A stretch of DNA of 64,000 nt from Rhodanobacter sp. LX-99 (lineage in GTDB: Bacteria; Pseudomonadota; Gammaproteobacteria; Xanthomonadales; Rhodanobacteraceae). This document shows, in pieces, positions 20,201-28,011 of the stretch. Both the position numbers and the translations under genes were made by a program. The DNA lies in NCBI RefSeq assembly GCF_018599185.1, contig NZ_JAHFVL010000001.1:868001-932000 (forward strand), given 5' to 3'. The notes below the pieces were generated by a model that was not told the DNA's origin, made no database searches, and saw only the letters and a list, made by a program, of their open reading frames with translations. Each line of letters opens with the position of its first letter. Position 1 is the first letter of the stretch.

Positions 20201-20316
20201 CGCCGCGCGACCCCACCTACACGTCGTACCCGTACTACGACATCTCGTGGTTCGACGCGGCCGGGCGCAGCTACTACCTGCAGTTCACCTACAAGTTCGG
20301 CGGCAGCGCGCTGTAA
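17251..20316 (+). CDS. TonB-dependent receptor with STN signalling domain
   Basis: Outer-membrane active transporter of about 1,021 residues. The ATG at 17251 with GGGAGAGG upstream is preferred over a GTG 6 nt earlier. A signal peptide (ending MASAQ) is followed by an STN domain (about 28-95) that contacts FecR. Then come a Pro/Ala linker, a TonB box/plug (EEIQVTGSRIPR; plug to about 270, with YGSDAISGVVNFILKD), and a 22-strand barrel ending YYLQFTYKFGG. The length and plug style fit oligopeptide or carbohydrate receptors rather than siderophore ones. It is next to the cyanophycinase fusion, suggesting a peptide or amino-acid polymer ligand. That link is inference. Confidence 0.93.
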   Translation: MIRSLRGAMFVLACSVSAMASAQTAAVRPIDIPAGDLVTALDTLARQSGAQFIYQADQLRGLRTSGVHGTLSADAALGRLLAGSGFTVHRDDSGAVVIVKGAGQPAQPSAPPAPASSRSAAVADPQEATRLEEIQVTGSRIPRAQVEGPAPVTVITASDIKASGFASVPDVMRAITQNSGETQSQQSSSGADFSPGAEEVDLRGLGPNHTLVLVNGRRIADFPLPFKGRSNFTDISNIPIGMIERIEVLTGSASAVYGSDAISGVVNFILKDHADGTTIDLRYGDTTRGGGASTKLNFSTGFSHGDFNLVFGAELLAQQPLWAYQRKIQDSTADAPTARSRVPRRTFLNGDWNDDYIDPGQAACDALAYLNGGTTVYANRPRYGNFCGSAESIGYGTILSQRRGINTYTSANLKISDTLSWFGDMQLGYSKVSLFRDVEQWNYQAPDGNEDGYFYNAHSGGIENWYRQFTPEEMGGLGRGMIENTQRTFSLTTGFKGTFGERWDYEAALSHSQYKALISWPQTVASKANDLYLGPQLGVDADSGLPIFDADPARLYTPLTRAEYDSITARTNYHPESRSDTLAFTLTNTDLFQLPAGPAGFAGVVEVGNQAYDLNPDPLATQYYYYSWKDSDGHGSRNRWAAAGELRLPLLDTLNLSLASRYDQYRFSGHKTGKLTYSSGLEWRPFDTLLLRGSYGTAFRAPDLHYVYAGIGNDETSGNDYYRCRTEEPGVDITDCDYAGEGLIRTRQGNRDLDSETSTSWTTGFVWSPTPHLDFSVDYFNIRMRNQVQDLSTDRILQLEANCRIGSDINGNPVDANSPSCVDAVARVNRNSGTGRLYGIYVNPINVANERTSGIDASAHYKLETAIGTFRLSGNHTWTRNHLFQQYPGDATLDELAVNSGFDIPREKTSASVSWERKAWSATLFGMRLGRLPNSDSYDQIVDTSAGEPAWVHATYRYNASIQYKFSDHAQLSLAVDNLFDKMPPRDPTYTSYPYYDISWFDAAGRSYYLQFTYKFGGSAL

Positions 20317-20358
20317 CCCCGTTGCCTGGCCGCAGGAGCGCCATGCGTGCTTCTGCGG

Positions 20359-20393
20359 CTTCGTCGGGCGGGCAGTGCCCGCCCCCGACGAAG
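20359..20393. repeat. Hairpin between convergent genes
   Basis: An inverted repeat (CTTCGTCGGGCGGGCA facing TGCCCGCCCCCGACGAAG) lies in the 93-bp gap between the TonB receptor and ychF. It lacks a U-run, so it is not a clear intrinsic terminator but may end or protect both converging messages. Confidence 0.55.
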
Positions 20394-20409
20394 CCCGGTT
20401 GTCGGTGCG

Positions 20410-21498
20410 TCAGACGTTGAACAGGAAGTGCAGCACGTCGCCGTCCTTGACGATGTATTCCTTGCCTTCCTTGCGCAGGCGGCCGGCCGCCGCGGCGCCG
20501 GCCTCGCCCTTGTACTGGATGAAGTCGTCGTAGCCGACCGTCTCGGCGCGGATGAAGCCGCGCTCGAAGTCGGTGTGGATCACCCCGGCGGCCTGCGGCG
20601 CGGTGGCGCCGCGCTTCACCTGCCACGCGCGCACTTCCTTCACGCCGGCGGTGAAATAGGTCTGCAGGTCGAGCAGCTTGTAGCCGGCGCGGATCACCCG
20701 GTTCAGGCCCGGCTCGGCCAGGCCCATGTCCTTGAGAAACTCGTCGCGATCGGCCTCGTCGAGCTGCGCCAGTTCCTCCTCGATCGCCGCGCACACCGGC
20801 ACCACCTCGGCGCCCTCGGCGACGGCGCGCTCGCGCACGGCGTCCAGCAACGGGTTGTCCTCGAAGCCGTCGTCGGCGACGTTGGCGATGTACATCAGCG
20901 GCTTCAGGGTGAGCAGGAACAGGTCGCGCACCAGCGCCTTCTCTTCCTCGTCCAGGCCGACGCTGCGCGCCGAGCGGCCCTCGTTGAGCGCGGCAGCCAG
21001 CTTCTGCAACACCGGCTTGCGCGCCATGGCTTCCTTGTCGTTCGCCTTGGCCGCGCGCTCGGCGCGGTTCAGCGCCTTGTCCACCGACTCCAGGTCGGCC
21101 AGCGCCAGCTCGGTGTCGATGGTGTCGATGTCGGAGATCGGGTCGACCTTGCCGGCGACGTGGATCACGTCGCCCTCGAAGCAGCGCACCACGTGGGCGA
21201 TCGCGTCCACCTCGCGGATGTGCGCCAGGAACTTGTTGCCCAGGCCTTCGCCCTTCGACGCGCCGGCGACCAGGCCGGCGATGTCGACGAACTCCACCGC
21301 GGTCGGCACCACCTTCTGCGGGTTGACGATCTCCGACAGCGCGTTCAACCGCGGGTCCGGCACCGGCACCACGCCCACGTTCGGCTCGATCGTGCAGAAC
21401 GGGAAGTTCGCCGCGGCGATGCCGGCCTTGGTCAGCGCGTTGAACAGGGTGGACTTGCCGACATTGGGCAGACCGACGATGCCGCATTTGATGCCCAT
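20410..21498 (-). CDS. ychF: Redox-regulated ATPase/GTPase YchF
   Basis: Universally conserved OBG-family P-loop protein linked to stress response and translation. The 362-residue product starts [20 protein letters not shown] (G1) and has the FPFCTIEPN switch, DIAGLV (G3), a coiled-coil insert and a C-terminal TGS domain ([21 protein letters not shown]). Like other YchF proteins it has NVAD rather than NKxD at G4, which fits ATP preference. It follows pth; an AATAGGG repeat hairpin lies in the spacer. Confidence 0.97.
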   Translation of the reverse strand: MGIKCGIVGLPNVGKSTLFNALTKAGIAAANFPFCTIEPNVGVVPVPDPRLNALSEIVNPQKVVPTAVEFVDIAGLVAGASKGEGLGNKFLAHIREVDAIAHVVRCFEGDVIHVAGKVDPISDIDTIDTELALADLESVDKALNRAERAAKANDKEAMARKPVLQKLAAALNEGRSARSVGLDEEEKALVRDLFLLTLKPLMYIANVADDGFEDNPLLDAVRERAVAEGAEVVPVCAAIEEELAQLDEADRDEFLKDMGLAEPGLNRVIRAGYKLLDLQTYFTAGVKEVRAWQVKRGATAPQAAGVIHTDFERGFIRAETVGYDDFIQYKGEAGAAAAGRLRKEGKEYIVKDGDVLHFLFNV

Positions 21499-21510
21499 GG
21501 ATTTGATTCC

Positions 21511-21596
21511 GGGAATAGGGAATAGGGAGTAGGGAATAGGGGCAGCGGGATACGGAACGCCTTGGCGATTCTCTATTCCCTATTCCCTATTCCCTG
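21511..21596. repeat. AATAGGG-type intergenic hairpin repeat, copy 3
   Basis: Four GGGAATA-like units at 21511-21542 face CTATTCC units at 21571-21596. The right arm lies inside the 3' end of pth and encodes its last residues (AGNRE) and its TAG stop. Compare the copies at 3941 and 7888. Confidence 0.8.
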
Positions 21597-22167
21597 CCGT
21601 GTGCAACTGCTGCATCGCCTTGTCGAACTGGCCGTCCACCGCCAGCGGCAGCACGTCCAGCGCGCGGGCGATGCCGTCGAGGATCGCATCCTCGTCCGTG
21701 GCCGACGGCCGGCCCAGCACCCACGGCGTGACCTGGTCGCGGTGGCCGGGATGGCCGATGCCCACGCGCAGGCGATGGAACTTGCCGTGGCCGAGGTGGC
21801 CGATGATGTCGCGCAGGCCGTTCTGGCCGCCGTGGCCGCCGTCGAACTTCAGGCGCACGGTGCCGGGCGGCAGGTCCAGGTCGTCGTGCGCGACCAGGCA
21901 CTGCTCCGGCTCGATCTTGTAGTAGCGCAGCGCCGAGACCACGGCGATGCCGCTCTTGTTCATGAAGGTGGCCGGCTTCAGCAGCCAGACCGGTTCGCCG
22001 CCAAGGCGCACGCGGCAGGCTTCGCCGTGCAGCTTGCCGTCGAAGGCGAAGCGCTCGCCCTGCCCGCCGGCGAGGGCATCAACTAGCCAGAACCCGGCGT
22101 TGTGCCGGGTTCGGAGGTATTCGGCACCGGGATTGCCCAGCCCGACGATGAGTCGCAAACCAGCCAT
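21580..22167 (-). CDS. pth: Peptidyl-tRNA hydrolase
   Basis: Recycles peptidyl-tRNA released by stalled ribosomes. The 195-residue product has GLGNPGAEYLRTRHNAGFW with the catalytic His, KPATFMNKSG, and HDDLDLPPG with the conserved Asp. The last five residues and the stop codon come from a repeat element that has run into the gene end, so the C-terminus differs from family members while the fold should be intact. It lies between rplY and ychF, a frequent order. Confidence 0.97.
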   Translation of the reverse strand: MAGLRLIVGLGNPGAEYLRTRHNAGFWLVDALAGGQGERFAFDGKLHGEACRVRLGGEPVWLLKPATFMNKSGIAVVSALRYYKIEPEQCLVAHDDLDLPPGTVRLKFDGGHGGQNGLRDIIGHLGHGKFHRLRVGIGHPGHRDQVTPWVLGRPSATDEDAILDGIARALDVLPLAVDGQFDKAMQQLHTAGNRE

Positions 22168-22221
22168 GCGGACAAGCAGCAGTGACGACCCGCGCGCCAG
22201 CGGAGCGCGGGTCGACGCGGC

Positions 22222-22893
22222 TTACTTCTTGTCGTCCTTCTTGGCCGGCGCGGCGGCGGCAGGAGCCGCTGCCGGCGCAGCAGCCTCGTCGGCCGGCGCT
22301 TCCTCGACCTCTTCCTGCACGGTGTTGGCCGTGACCACGGCGATGTCGTGGCCTTCGCCGCCATGCGCCGCGACCAGCTCGACGTTCTTCGGCAGCTTCA
22401 GCTGCGACAGATGGATGATGTCGCCGGGCTTCAGGTCGGCCAGGTCCAGCTCGATCGACTCGGGCAGGTCCTTCGGCAGGCAGGTGATTTCCACTTCGGT
22501 CAGGTTGTGCGAGATCACCACGCCGGAGGTCTTCGCGGCCGCGGACTTTTCCTTGTTCAGGAAGTGCAGCGGCACGCTGACACGGATCGCTTCCTTCTCG
22601 TTCACGCGCAGGAAGTCCATGTGCATCATCAGCTGCTTGAACGGGTGCTTCTGCCAGTCGCGCACCAGCACCTTCTGCACCTTGCCGTCGACGTTCAGGT
22701 CGAGCACCGAGGAGAAGAACCACTCGTTCTTGGCAGCGAGCAGGATGGTGTTGTGCTCGATCTGGATGCTCTGCGGAGCCTGATCGCCGCCGTACACGAC
22801 GGCCGGCACGAAGCTCGCACGACGCAGGCGGCGGCTCGCACCTTTCCCCTCGTCCTTGCGGCTCTGCGCCTTGATTTCATGAGTCTTGGACAT
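22222..22893 (-). CDS. rplY: 50S ribosomal protein L25/general stress protein Ctc
   Basis: Binds 5S rRNA. The 223-residue form has an N-terminal L25 domain (1-95, MSKTHEIKAQSRKDEGKGASRR) and a C-terminal beta domain of the TL5/Ctc type. It ends with an Ala/Pro-rich, Glu-containing tail and KKDDKK. E. coli L25 has only the first domain; the longer form is usual in Xanthomonadales. It sits between prs and pth. Confidence 0.96.
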   Translation of the reverse strand: MSKTHEIKAQSRKDEGKGASRRLRRASFVPAVVYGGDQAPQSIQIEHNTILLAAKNEWFFSSVLDLNVDGKVQKVLVRDWQKHPFKQLMMHMDFLRVNEKEAIRVSVPLHFLNKEKSAAAKTSGVVISHNLTEVEITCLPKDLPESIELDLADLKPGDIIHLSQLKLPKNVELVAAHGGEGHDIAVVTANTVQEEVEEAPADEAAAPAAAPAAAAPAKKDDKK

Positions 22894-23007
22894 TTCGTTG
22901 CTACCTTGGTTTTTTAAGAACCGCCTCGCGGCAGTTGCGTGACTTTTCCGCGACCAGAAAAGCCGGTGATGCCGGACGGCTGAGCCGCCACGGCGAAAAT
23001 CCGTGGA

Positions 23008-23967
23008 TCAATCCACATACAGCGAGCTCACCGACTCGCCGAAGGCGATGCGGCGAATGGTTTCGGCCAGCAGCTCGGCGACCGAGAGCTGGCGGATCTT
23101 GGCGCAGGCCTGCACTTCCGGGCGCAGCGGCAAGGTGTTGGTGACCACCAGCTGGTCGAGCTGGGAGCCTTCGATATTGCTGATCGCCGCACCCGACAGC
23201 ACCGGGTGCACGCAGTAGGCAACCACCTTGCGGGCGCCGCGCTCCTTCAGGGCTGCAGCCGCCGCACACAGCGTGCCGGCGGTGTCGACGATGTCGTCGA
23301 CCATCACGCAGGTCTTGCCGTCCACGTCGCCGATGATGTTCATCACGGTCGACACGTTCGCGCGCGGCCGGCGCTTGTCGATGATCGCCAGGTCGGCGTC
23401 GTCCAGCCGCTTGGCGATCGCGCGCGCGCGCACCACGCCGCCCACGTCCGGGCTGACCACGATCAGGTCGTCCATGCTGTGGCTGCGCCAGATGTCGGCC
23501 AGCAGCACCGGCGAGGCGTAGACGTTGTCGACCGGAATGTCGAAGAAACCCTGGATCTGGTCGGCATGCAGGTCCACCGTCAGCACCCGGTCGACGCCGG
23601 CAGCGCCGATCATGCTGGCCGCCAGCTTGGCGGTGATCGGCACCCGCGCCGAGCGCGGCCGGCGATCCTGCCGGGCATAGCCGAAGTACGGGATCACCGC
23701 GGTGACGCTGGCCGCCGAGGCGCGTTTCAGCGCGTCGGTCAGCGCCAGCAGCTCGAACAGGTTGACCGCGCTCGGCGCGCCGGTCGGCTGCAGCACGAAC
23801 ACTTCCTGCTTGCGGACGTTTTCCTCGATCTCGATCTGCACTTCGCCGTCGCTGAACGTGCCGACCAGCGCCTTGCCCAGCGGCACGCCCAGGCGATGGG
23901 CGACATCCTCGGCCAGGGCACGATGTGCGTTACCGGTAAACAGCATCATCGGGGTGGACGTGTCCAC
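23008..23967 (-). CDS. prs: Ribose-phosphate pyrophosphokinase
   Basis: Makes PRPP from ribose 5-phosphate and ATP for nucleotides, His and Trp. The 319-residue product starts with GTG at 23967, preceded by GAGGTAACC. It carries the family motifs [35 protein letters not shown] and the PRPP loop [13 protein letters not shown]. The class I length matches E. coli. The upstream tRNA-Gln and ispE are in the same direction. Confidence 0.97.
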   Translation of the reverse strand: MDTSTPMMLFTGNAHRALAEDVAHRLGVPLGKALVGTFSDGEVQIEIEENVRKQEVFVLQPTGAPSAVNLFELLALTDALKRASAASVTAVIPYFGYARQDRRPRSARVPITAKLAASMIGAAGVDRVLTVDLHADQIQGFFDIPVDNVYASPVLLADIWRSHSMDDLIVVSPDVGGVVRARAIAKRLDDADLAIIDKRRPRANVSTVMNIIGDVDGKTCVMVDDIVDTAGTLCAAAAALKERGARKVVAYCVHPVLSGAAISNIEGSQLDQLVVTNTLPLRPEVQACAKIRQLSVAELLAETIRRIAFGESVSSLYVD

Positions 23968-24000
23968 AGTGGTTACCTCGAAAACTTGGCCATCATGAAA

Positions 24001-24077
24001 TGGCTGGGGCGGCAGGATTCGAACCTGCGAATGCGGGAATCAAAATCCCGTGCCTTAACCAGCTTGGCGACGCCCCA
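24001..24077 (-). tRNA. tRNA-Gln (TTG anticodon)
   Basis: The 77-nt gene has acceptor TGGGGCG/CGCCCCA, encoded CCA at 24001-24003, and stem CGGGA/TCCCG around loop TTTTGAT (anticodon TTG). It lies between ispE and prs, a common location in gammaproteobacteria. Confidence 0.96.
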
Positions 24078-24125
24078 GTGGTATGTGTGTATCTGCTCGT
24101 GCCTGATCCGTCTCTGCCGCCGCCG

Positions 24126-25508
24126 TCACGCCGCGCCCCGGTGGCGCGCCGATGCCTCATGCAAGGGCGACACGTCGACACCCATGGCGACATGCGCCGT
24201 GAACGCCGCCGGACATTGCCGTGCCACCGCCTGCGCCCGCTCCAGCGAACGCAGTTCCAGGAACACGCAACCGCCGCTGCCGGAAAGCCGCGCCTGACCG
24301 AAGCCGCCCAGCCAGTCCAGCGCCGCGGCCACCTGCAGGTGCCGCGCGCGCACCACCGGCGCGAAGGCGTTTTCCGTCGTTTCGCCGGAAGCAAAGGATG
24401 AAATTGTCGCCCGCGGGGCATTTCGTGTCAATTCAGGCGCTTGAAAAAGCGCGGCTGTCGGCACCGGCTCGTGCGGGTCGAGCACCACGTAATGGCGCGG
24501 CGGCAGGGCCAGCGGGGTCAGCTGTTCGCCCACGCCTTCGGCCCACGCCGAACGGCCGCGCACGAAGACCGGCACGTCGGCACCGAGCTGGCGCCCCAGT
24601 TCCGCCAGCGCATCCTCGTCCAGGCCCAGCTGCCACAGCTGGTTCAGCGCCATCAGCACGCTCGCCGCGTCGGAACTGCCGCCGCCCAGCCCGCCGCCCA
24701 TCGGGATGCGCTTGTCCACTTCGATGTCGGTGCCCACCGGCGTGCCCGCGTATTCCTGCAACAGCCGCGCCGCCCGCACCGCCAGGTCGGCGGACTCGGG
24801 CACGCCCGGCACCTCGCGCGTGCGCCGGATCAGGCCATCGTCGCGCACCCGCAGGCGCACCTCGTCGCCCCAGTCGAGCAGGCGGAACACCGTCTGCAGT
24901 TCGTGGTAGCCGTCCGCCCGCCGCCCGACGATGCGCAGGAACAGGTTCAGCTTGGCCGGCGCCGGCCATATCGTCCATTCGCCGGGCGCAGACGGCGGCA
25001 ACGGCCGGCTCATGAACACGCGCAGATCGTCGGGGAAGCCGTTCTCGCGATCGCGCTGGCGCGCAAACGCAAACGACGGATCGTTCTTGTCGACCGTGGC
25101 GAAACCGTGTTTCGCGTAGAACGGGGCATTCCACGGCACATCGGCCAGCGTGCCCAGGTCCACCCGCCGGTAGCCGGCCGCACGCGCCCATGCGCAGGCG
25201 TGTTCGAGCAGGGCCGCACCGATGCCGCGCCGGCCGTACTCCGGCAGCACGTCGATCTCGGCGACGCCGATCGCGCCGCCCGCCAGGTCCGTATCCAGCC
25301 AGACGAAGCCGACCGGCGCGCCCGTTCCGTCCAGCGCCACCCAGACCAGGCCGCGGCCGATCGCTTGGCGCAGCAATTCCGGCGGAATCGACACGGCCGC
25401 GTAGCTGCTCCACGCCGGGTGGCCGCGGAACAGCTGCACGGCCTTGCGCTCGATCGCGCACAGGGCCTCGACCTGGCTGGGGTCGGCACGTTCGATCGGG
25501 AAGGACAT
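24126..25508 (-). CDS. ispE: GNAT acetyltransferase fused to 4-diphosphocytidyl-2-C-methyl-D-erythritol kinase
   Basis: Residues 1-168 form a GNAT domain with AEIDVLPEYGRRGIGAALLEHA (acetyl-CoA loop RRGIGA) and WNAPFYAKHGF. Residues about 177-460 are IspE, which phosphorylates CDP-ME in the MEP isoprenoid pathway: APAKLNLFLRI, the GHMP ATP loop PMGGGLGGGSSDAASVL (269-285), DVPVF, and SGSGGCVF. IspE alone is about 285 residues, so the extra 170 residues are a whole extra domain. An in-frame Met at residue 166 could start a separate IspE, but I see no ribosome-binding site before it. The GNAT substrate is unknown. Confidence 0.9.
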   Translation of the reverse strand: MSFPIERADPSQVEALCAIERKAVQLFRGHPAWSSYAAVSIPPELLRQAIGRGLVWVALDGTGAPVGFVWLDTDLAGGAIGVAEIDVLPEYGRRGIGAALLEHACAWARAAGYRRVDLGTLADVPWNAPFYAKHGFATVDKNDPSFAFARQRDRENGFPDDLRVFMSRPLPPSAPGEWTIWPAPAKLNLFLRIVGRRADGYHELQTVFRLLDWGDEVRLRVRDDGLIRRTREVPGVPESADLAVRAARLLQEYAGTPVGTDIEVDKRIPMGGGLGGGSSDAASVLMALNQLWQLGLDEDALAELGRQLGADVPVFVRGRSAWAEGVGEQLTPLALPPRHYVVLDPHEPVPTAALFQAPELTRNAPRATISSFASGETTENAFAPVVRARHLQVAAALDWLGGFGQARLSGSGGCVFLELRSLERAQAVARQCPAAFTAHVAMGVDVSPLHEASARHRGAA

Positions 25509-25558
25509 GCGGGTTCTGATGCTGCTGCGACGGTCAACGGGGCGCCAAGCCTAACCCA

Positions 25559-26164
25559 TCAGCGGAACTGCCAGGACTCGATCGACAGCTTCACCTTGTA
25601 CGGCGCTTTCGCGGCGAACACCTTCGTCGGCAGCGGCGGCCGACGCGCGTCGTCCCATTCGCGGTAGTCGACCGTCCAGCCATCCTGCTGCAGCAGCGAG
25701 GGCAGCCGGTTTTCGCCGAAGCTCAGTTCGGCCGGGCCGCTGTCCGCGCGCAGGCCGAGTACCCAGGCACGCAGGTCGCGCAGCGGCACCTCCCAGCCGA
25801 GTGCCTTGCGCATCAGCGCCTCGGCATCGGGCCCACGCAACGGGCCGTGCGCCATGCCTTCCAGCAGGGCGCCGTCCGGACCGCCGCTGAGGCGGAAGTT
25901 CATGCCGCTGATCGCCGGCCCGCGCAGCACGAACTCGTACTGATCGCCGTTCTGGGTCCAGCTGAAGCTGCCGCTGCCGCCGTCCTTGCCGTTGGAAACG
26001 CCGAGCCGGCCCTGCAGCACCCAATGATCGGCCTGCGCCAGCGCCCGCTCGCGCGCGAGCTGAGCGCCGAGCAGGCCGGCGTCGCCCTTCACGCGTACCG
26101 CCTGCGGCACGCAGGCGGCAAGCAGCAACGGCAGGGCGACGGCGAGGAGGCGCAGCCGCCTCAT
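25559..26164 (-). CDS. lolB: Outer-membrane lipoprotein LolB
   Basis: Receives lipoproteins from LolA and inserts them in the outer membrane. The 201-residue product has a lipoprotein signal (LPLLLAAC, Cys18), WVLQGRLGVSN, GSFSWTQNGDQYEFVLRGP, and a Trp-rich C-terminus. It overlaps the TPR gene by 4 bp upstream and lies just before ispE; the lolB-ispE-prs order is conserved. Confidence 0.93.
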   Translation of the reverse strand: MRRLRLLAVALPLLLAACVPQAVRVKGDAGLLGAQLARERALAQADHWVLQGRLGVSNGKDGGSGSFSWTQNGDQYEFVLRGPAISGMNFRLSGGPDGALLEGMAHGPLRGPDAEALMRKALGWEVPLRDLRAWVLGLRADSGPAELSFGENRLPSLLQQDGWTVDYREWDDARRPPLPTKVFAAKAPYKVKLSIESWQFR

Positions 26165-27912
26165 GGATGCAACCGCTTCAGGGTTTCCTGCAAGGCGACG
26201 TTGTGCGGGTCGAGCTTGCGCACTTCATCGAAGACTCGTTGCGCATCCTGCTGGTGACCCTGCTTCCACAGCACCTCGCCCAGATGCACGCCGACGTCGG
26301 CGTCCTTGCGCGCCAGCCAGGCGTTGCGCAAGGTCTGCGCGGCCTGCTCCAGGTTGCCCTTGCGGTACTGCAGCCAACCCCAGGAATCGGCAATCGCCGG
26401 GTCGTCCGGCTTCGCGGCGCGGGCGGCGCGGATCAGCCGCTCGGCCTCGGGCAGGTCGCGGTTCGCGTCGGCGAGGGTGTAGCCCAGCGCGTTGCTGGCA
26501 TCGACATCGCCCGGCTTGATCTTCAGCAGATGCTGGAAATCCTGCACCGCCTGGTCGATCTGGCCGGCCTCGGCATAGGCCAGGCCGCGGCCGTACAGCA
26601 GCCCCGGGTCGTCCGGCACCACCTGCAGCGCGCGGCTGAACGCGGCCTCGGCCTTCGCGTAGTTCTGTTCGCGCAGGTACAGCTCGGCATCGGCCTGCCA
26701 GGCCTGGCGCAACTGCGCGGGCTGGTCGAGATAGGCCAGCTGCAGCTGGCCCAGCAATTCATGCGCATCGGCGCGCTTGCCCTGCGCATGCAGGATCATC
26801 GCGCTGCGCAGGTCGGCGTCGAACGCGTGCTCGTCGGTGTCGCCCACCTGGTCATACCAGGCCAGCGCCTCGGCCTCGCGATGCTGCATCTCGGCCAGCT
26901 GGCCGAGCAGGTAGGCGCTGTTTTCGCGAACCTCGGGCGGCGCCTTCTGCAATTCCCGGTACAGCGAGGCCAGCGCCTTGTCGTCCCGATCATGCGCGGC
27001 CAATCCCGCGCGCATGGCATAAATGTCGGCGTTCTGCGGACCATGCGCCAGCAGCTTGCTGGCACCGGCATAGTCGCCGGCCTGGCTGAGCATGCCGGCA
27101 TAGGCCAGGCGCAGCTGGGCATTATCCGGCTCCTTCGCCAGCGCCTTCTGCAGCAGCGCGCGGGCGCCGTCGTGGTCGCCGTCCTTGAACTTCATCTGCG
27201 CCGCCCAGGCGTAAGTCTCGGCGCTCTTGAAGTGCCGCATCGCGGCGTCGGCGATCTGCACGGCATAGGCATGCCGGCCGAACTGGTCGCCCAGCTCGCT
27301 CATCGCCAGCCAGGCGCGGGCGTCGCCGGGCAGGCGCGCCGGCGTGGCCAGCGCCTCCAGCAGGCGGGCCGCCTGGGCCTGGTCGCGGGCGCCCACCAGC
27401 ACGCGGCCGAACTGGCGCCAGGCGTCCTTGTCGCCGCTGCCGATCAAGAGTTCCAGCTGGCGTCGCGCCTCGGCGGCATCGCCGCGGTCCAGCGCCAGTT
27501 GGGCCCGCGCCTGGGCCATCGCGGCGGGCTTGGCGCCCAGTGCCTGCCAGCGATCCAGCGCGCGCCGGGCGGCCGCGGCGTCATGCACGGCAATCGCCAG
27601 CCCGGCGGCGCGCTCGGCCACCTGCGGGTCGTTGCTCAAGGCCATCGCCTTGTCGTAATGGCCGGACGCGGCCTTCAGGTCGGTGCGGGTCAGCGCCATC
27701 TCGCCGGCCAGCAACTGCGCCAGCACGTCGTGATCGGCATCCGGCGTGACCACCGTCAACCGCGCCAGCGGTTGCGGCGAAGAGGCCGTTTTCGGGGCGG
27801 AACGCAGCGGCGCGCCGGCACAGCCGGCCAAACCCAGCGCCAGCGTCGTTACTGCCGTAAAATGCCGCAGTTGCTTGAACTTGCCCGCACCGCTCCGCAC
27901 ACTACTCTCCAT
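26161..27912 (-). CDS. Tetratricopeptide-repeat lipoprotein
   Basis: A 583-residue protein with a lipoprotein-like signal (LALGLAGCAG, Cys near 31) followed by TPR arrays over most of the length. The clearest units are near 75-200, 255-330 and 410-560 (for example DPGLLYGRGLAYAEAGQIDQAVQDFQHLL). TPR proteins act as scaffolds; the partner is unknown. Its stop overlaps lolB by 4 bp, so it heads the lolB-ispE-prs operon and may serve envelope assembly. It is divergent from hemA across 99 bp. Confidence 0.88.
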   Translation of the reverse strand: MESSVRSGAGKFKQLRHFTAVTTLALGLAGCAGAPLRSAPKTASSPQPLARLTVVTPDADHDVLAQLLAGEMALTRTDLKAASGHYDKAMALSNDPQVAERAAGLAIAVHDAAAARRALDRWQALGAKPAAMAQARAQLALDRGDAAEARRQLELLIGSGDKDAWRQFGRVLVGARDQAQAARLLEALATPARLPGDARAWLAMSELGDQFGRHAYAVQIADAAMRHFKSAETYAWAAQMKFKDGDHDGARALLQKALAKEPDNAQLRLAYAGMLSQAGDYAGASKLLAHGPQNADIYAMRAGLAAHDRDDKALASLYRELQKAPPEVRENSAYLLGQLAEMQHREAEALAWYDQVGDTDEHAFDADLRSAMILHAQGKRADAHELLGQLQLAYLDQPAQLRQAWQADAELYLREQNYAKAEAAFSRALQVVPDDPGLLYGRGLAYAEAGQIDQAVQDFQHLLKIKPGDVDASNALGYTLADANRDLPEAERLIRAARAAKPDDPAIADSWGWLQYRKGNLEQAAQTLRNAWLARKDADVGVHLGEVLWKQGHQQDAQRVFDEVRKLDPHNVALQETLKRLHP

Positions 27913-28011
27913 TCACATGCCCGTTCTGGTCGCCCGAGTCATCACCTGGCGACGTTGCGCCAAGCTTAGCCTACGCCGCCGGATCCCTGCCGCCGAGATG
28001 TTCCCGCCACC

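Noticed and set aside
15506..20316. Lasso-peptide cluster, since FecI/FecR/TonB receptor sets accompany such clusters
   Set aside because: No precursor peptide, B/C maturation proteins or lasso isopeptidase seen; the S9 peptidase in the window is 30 kb away.
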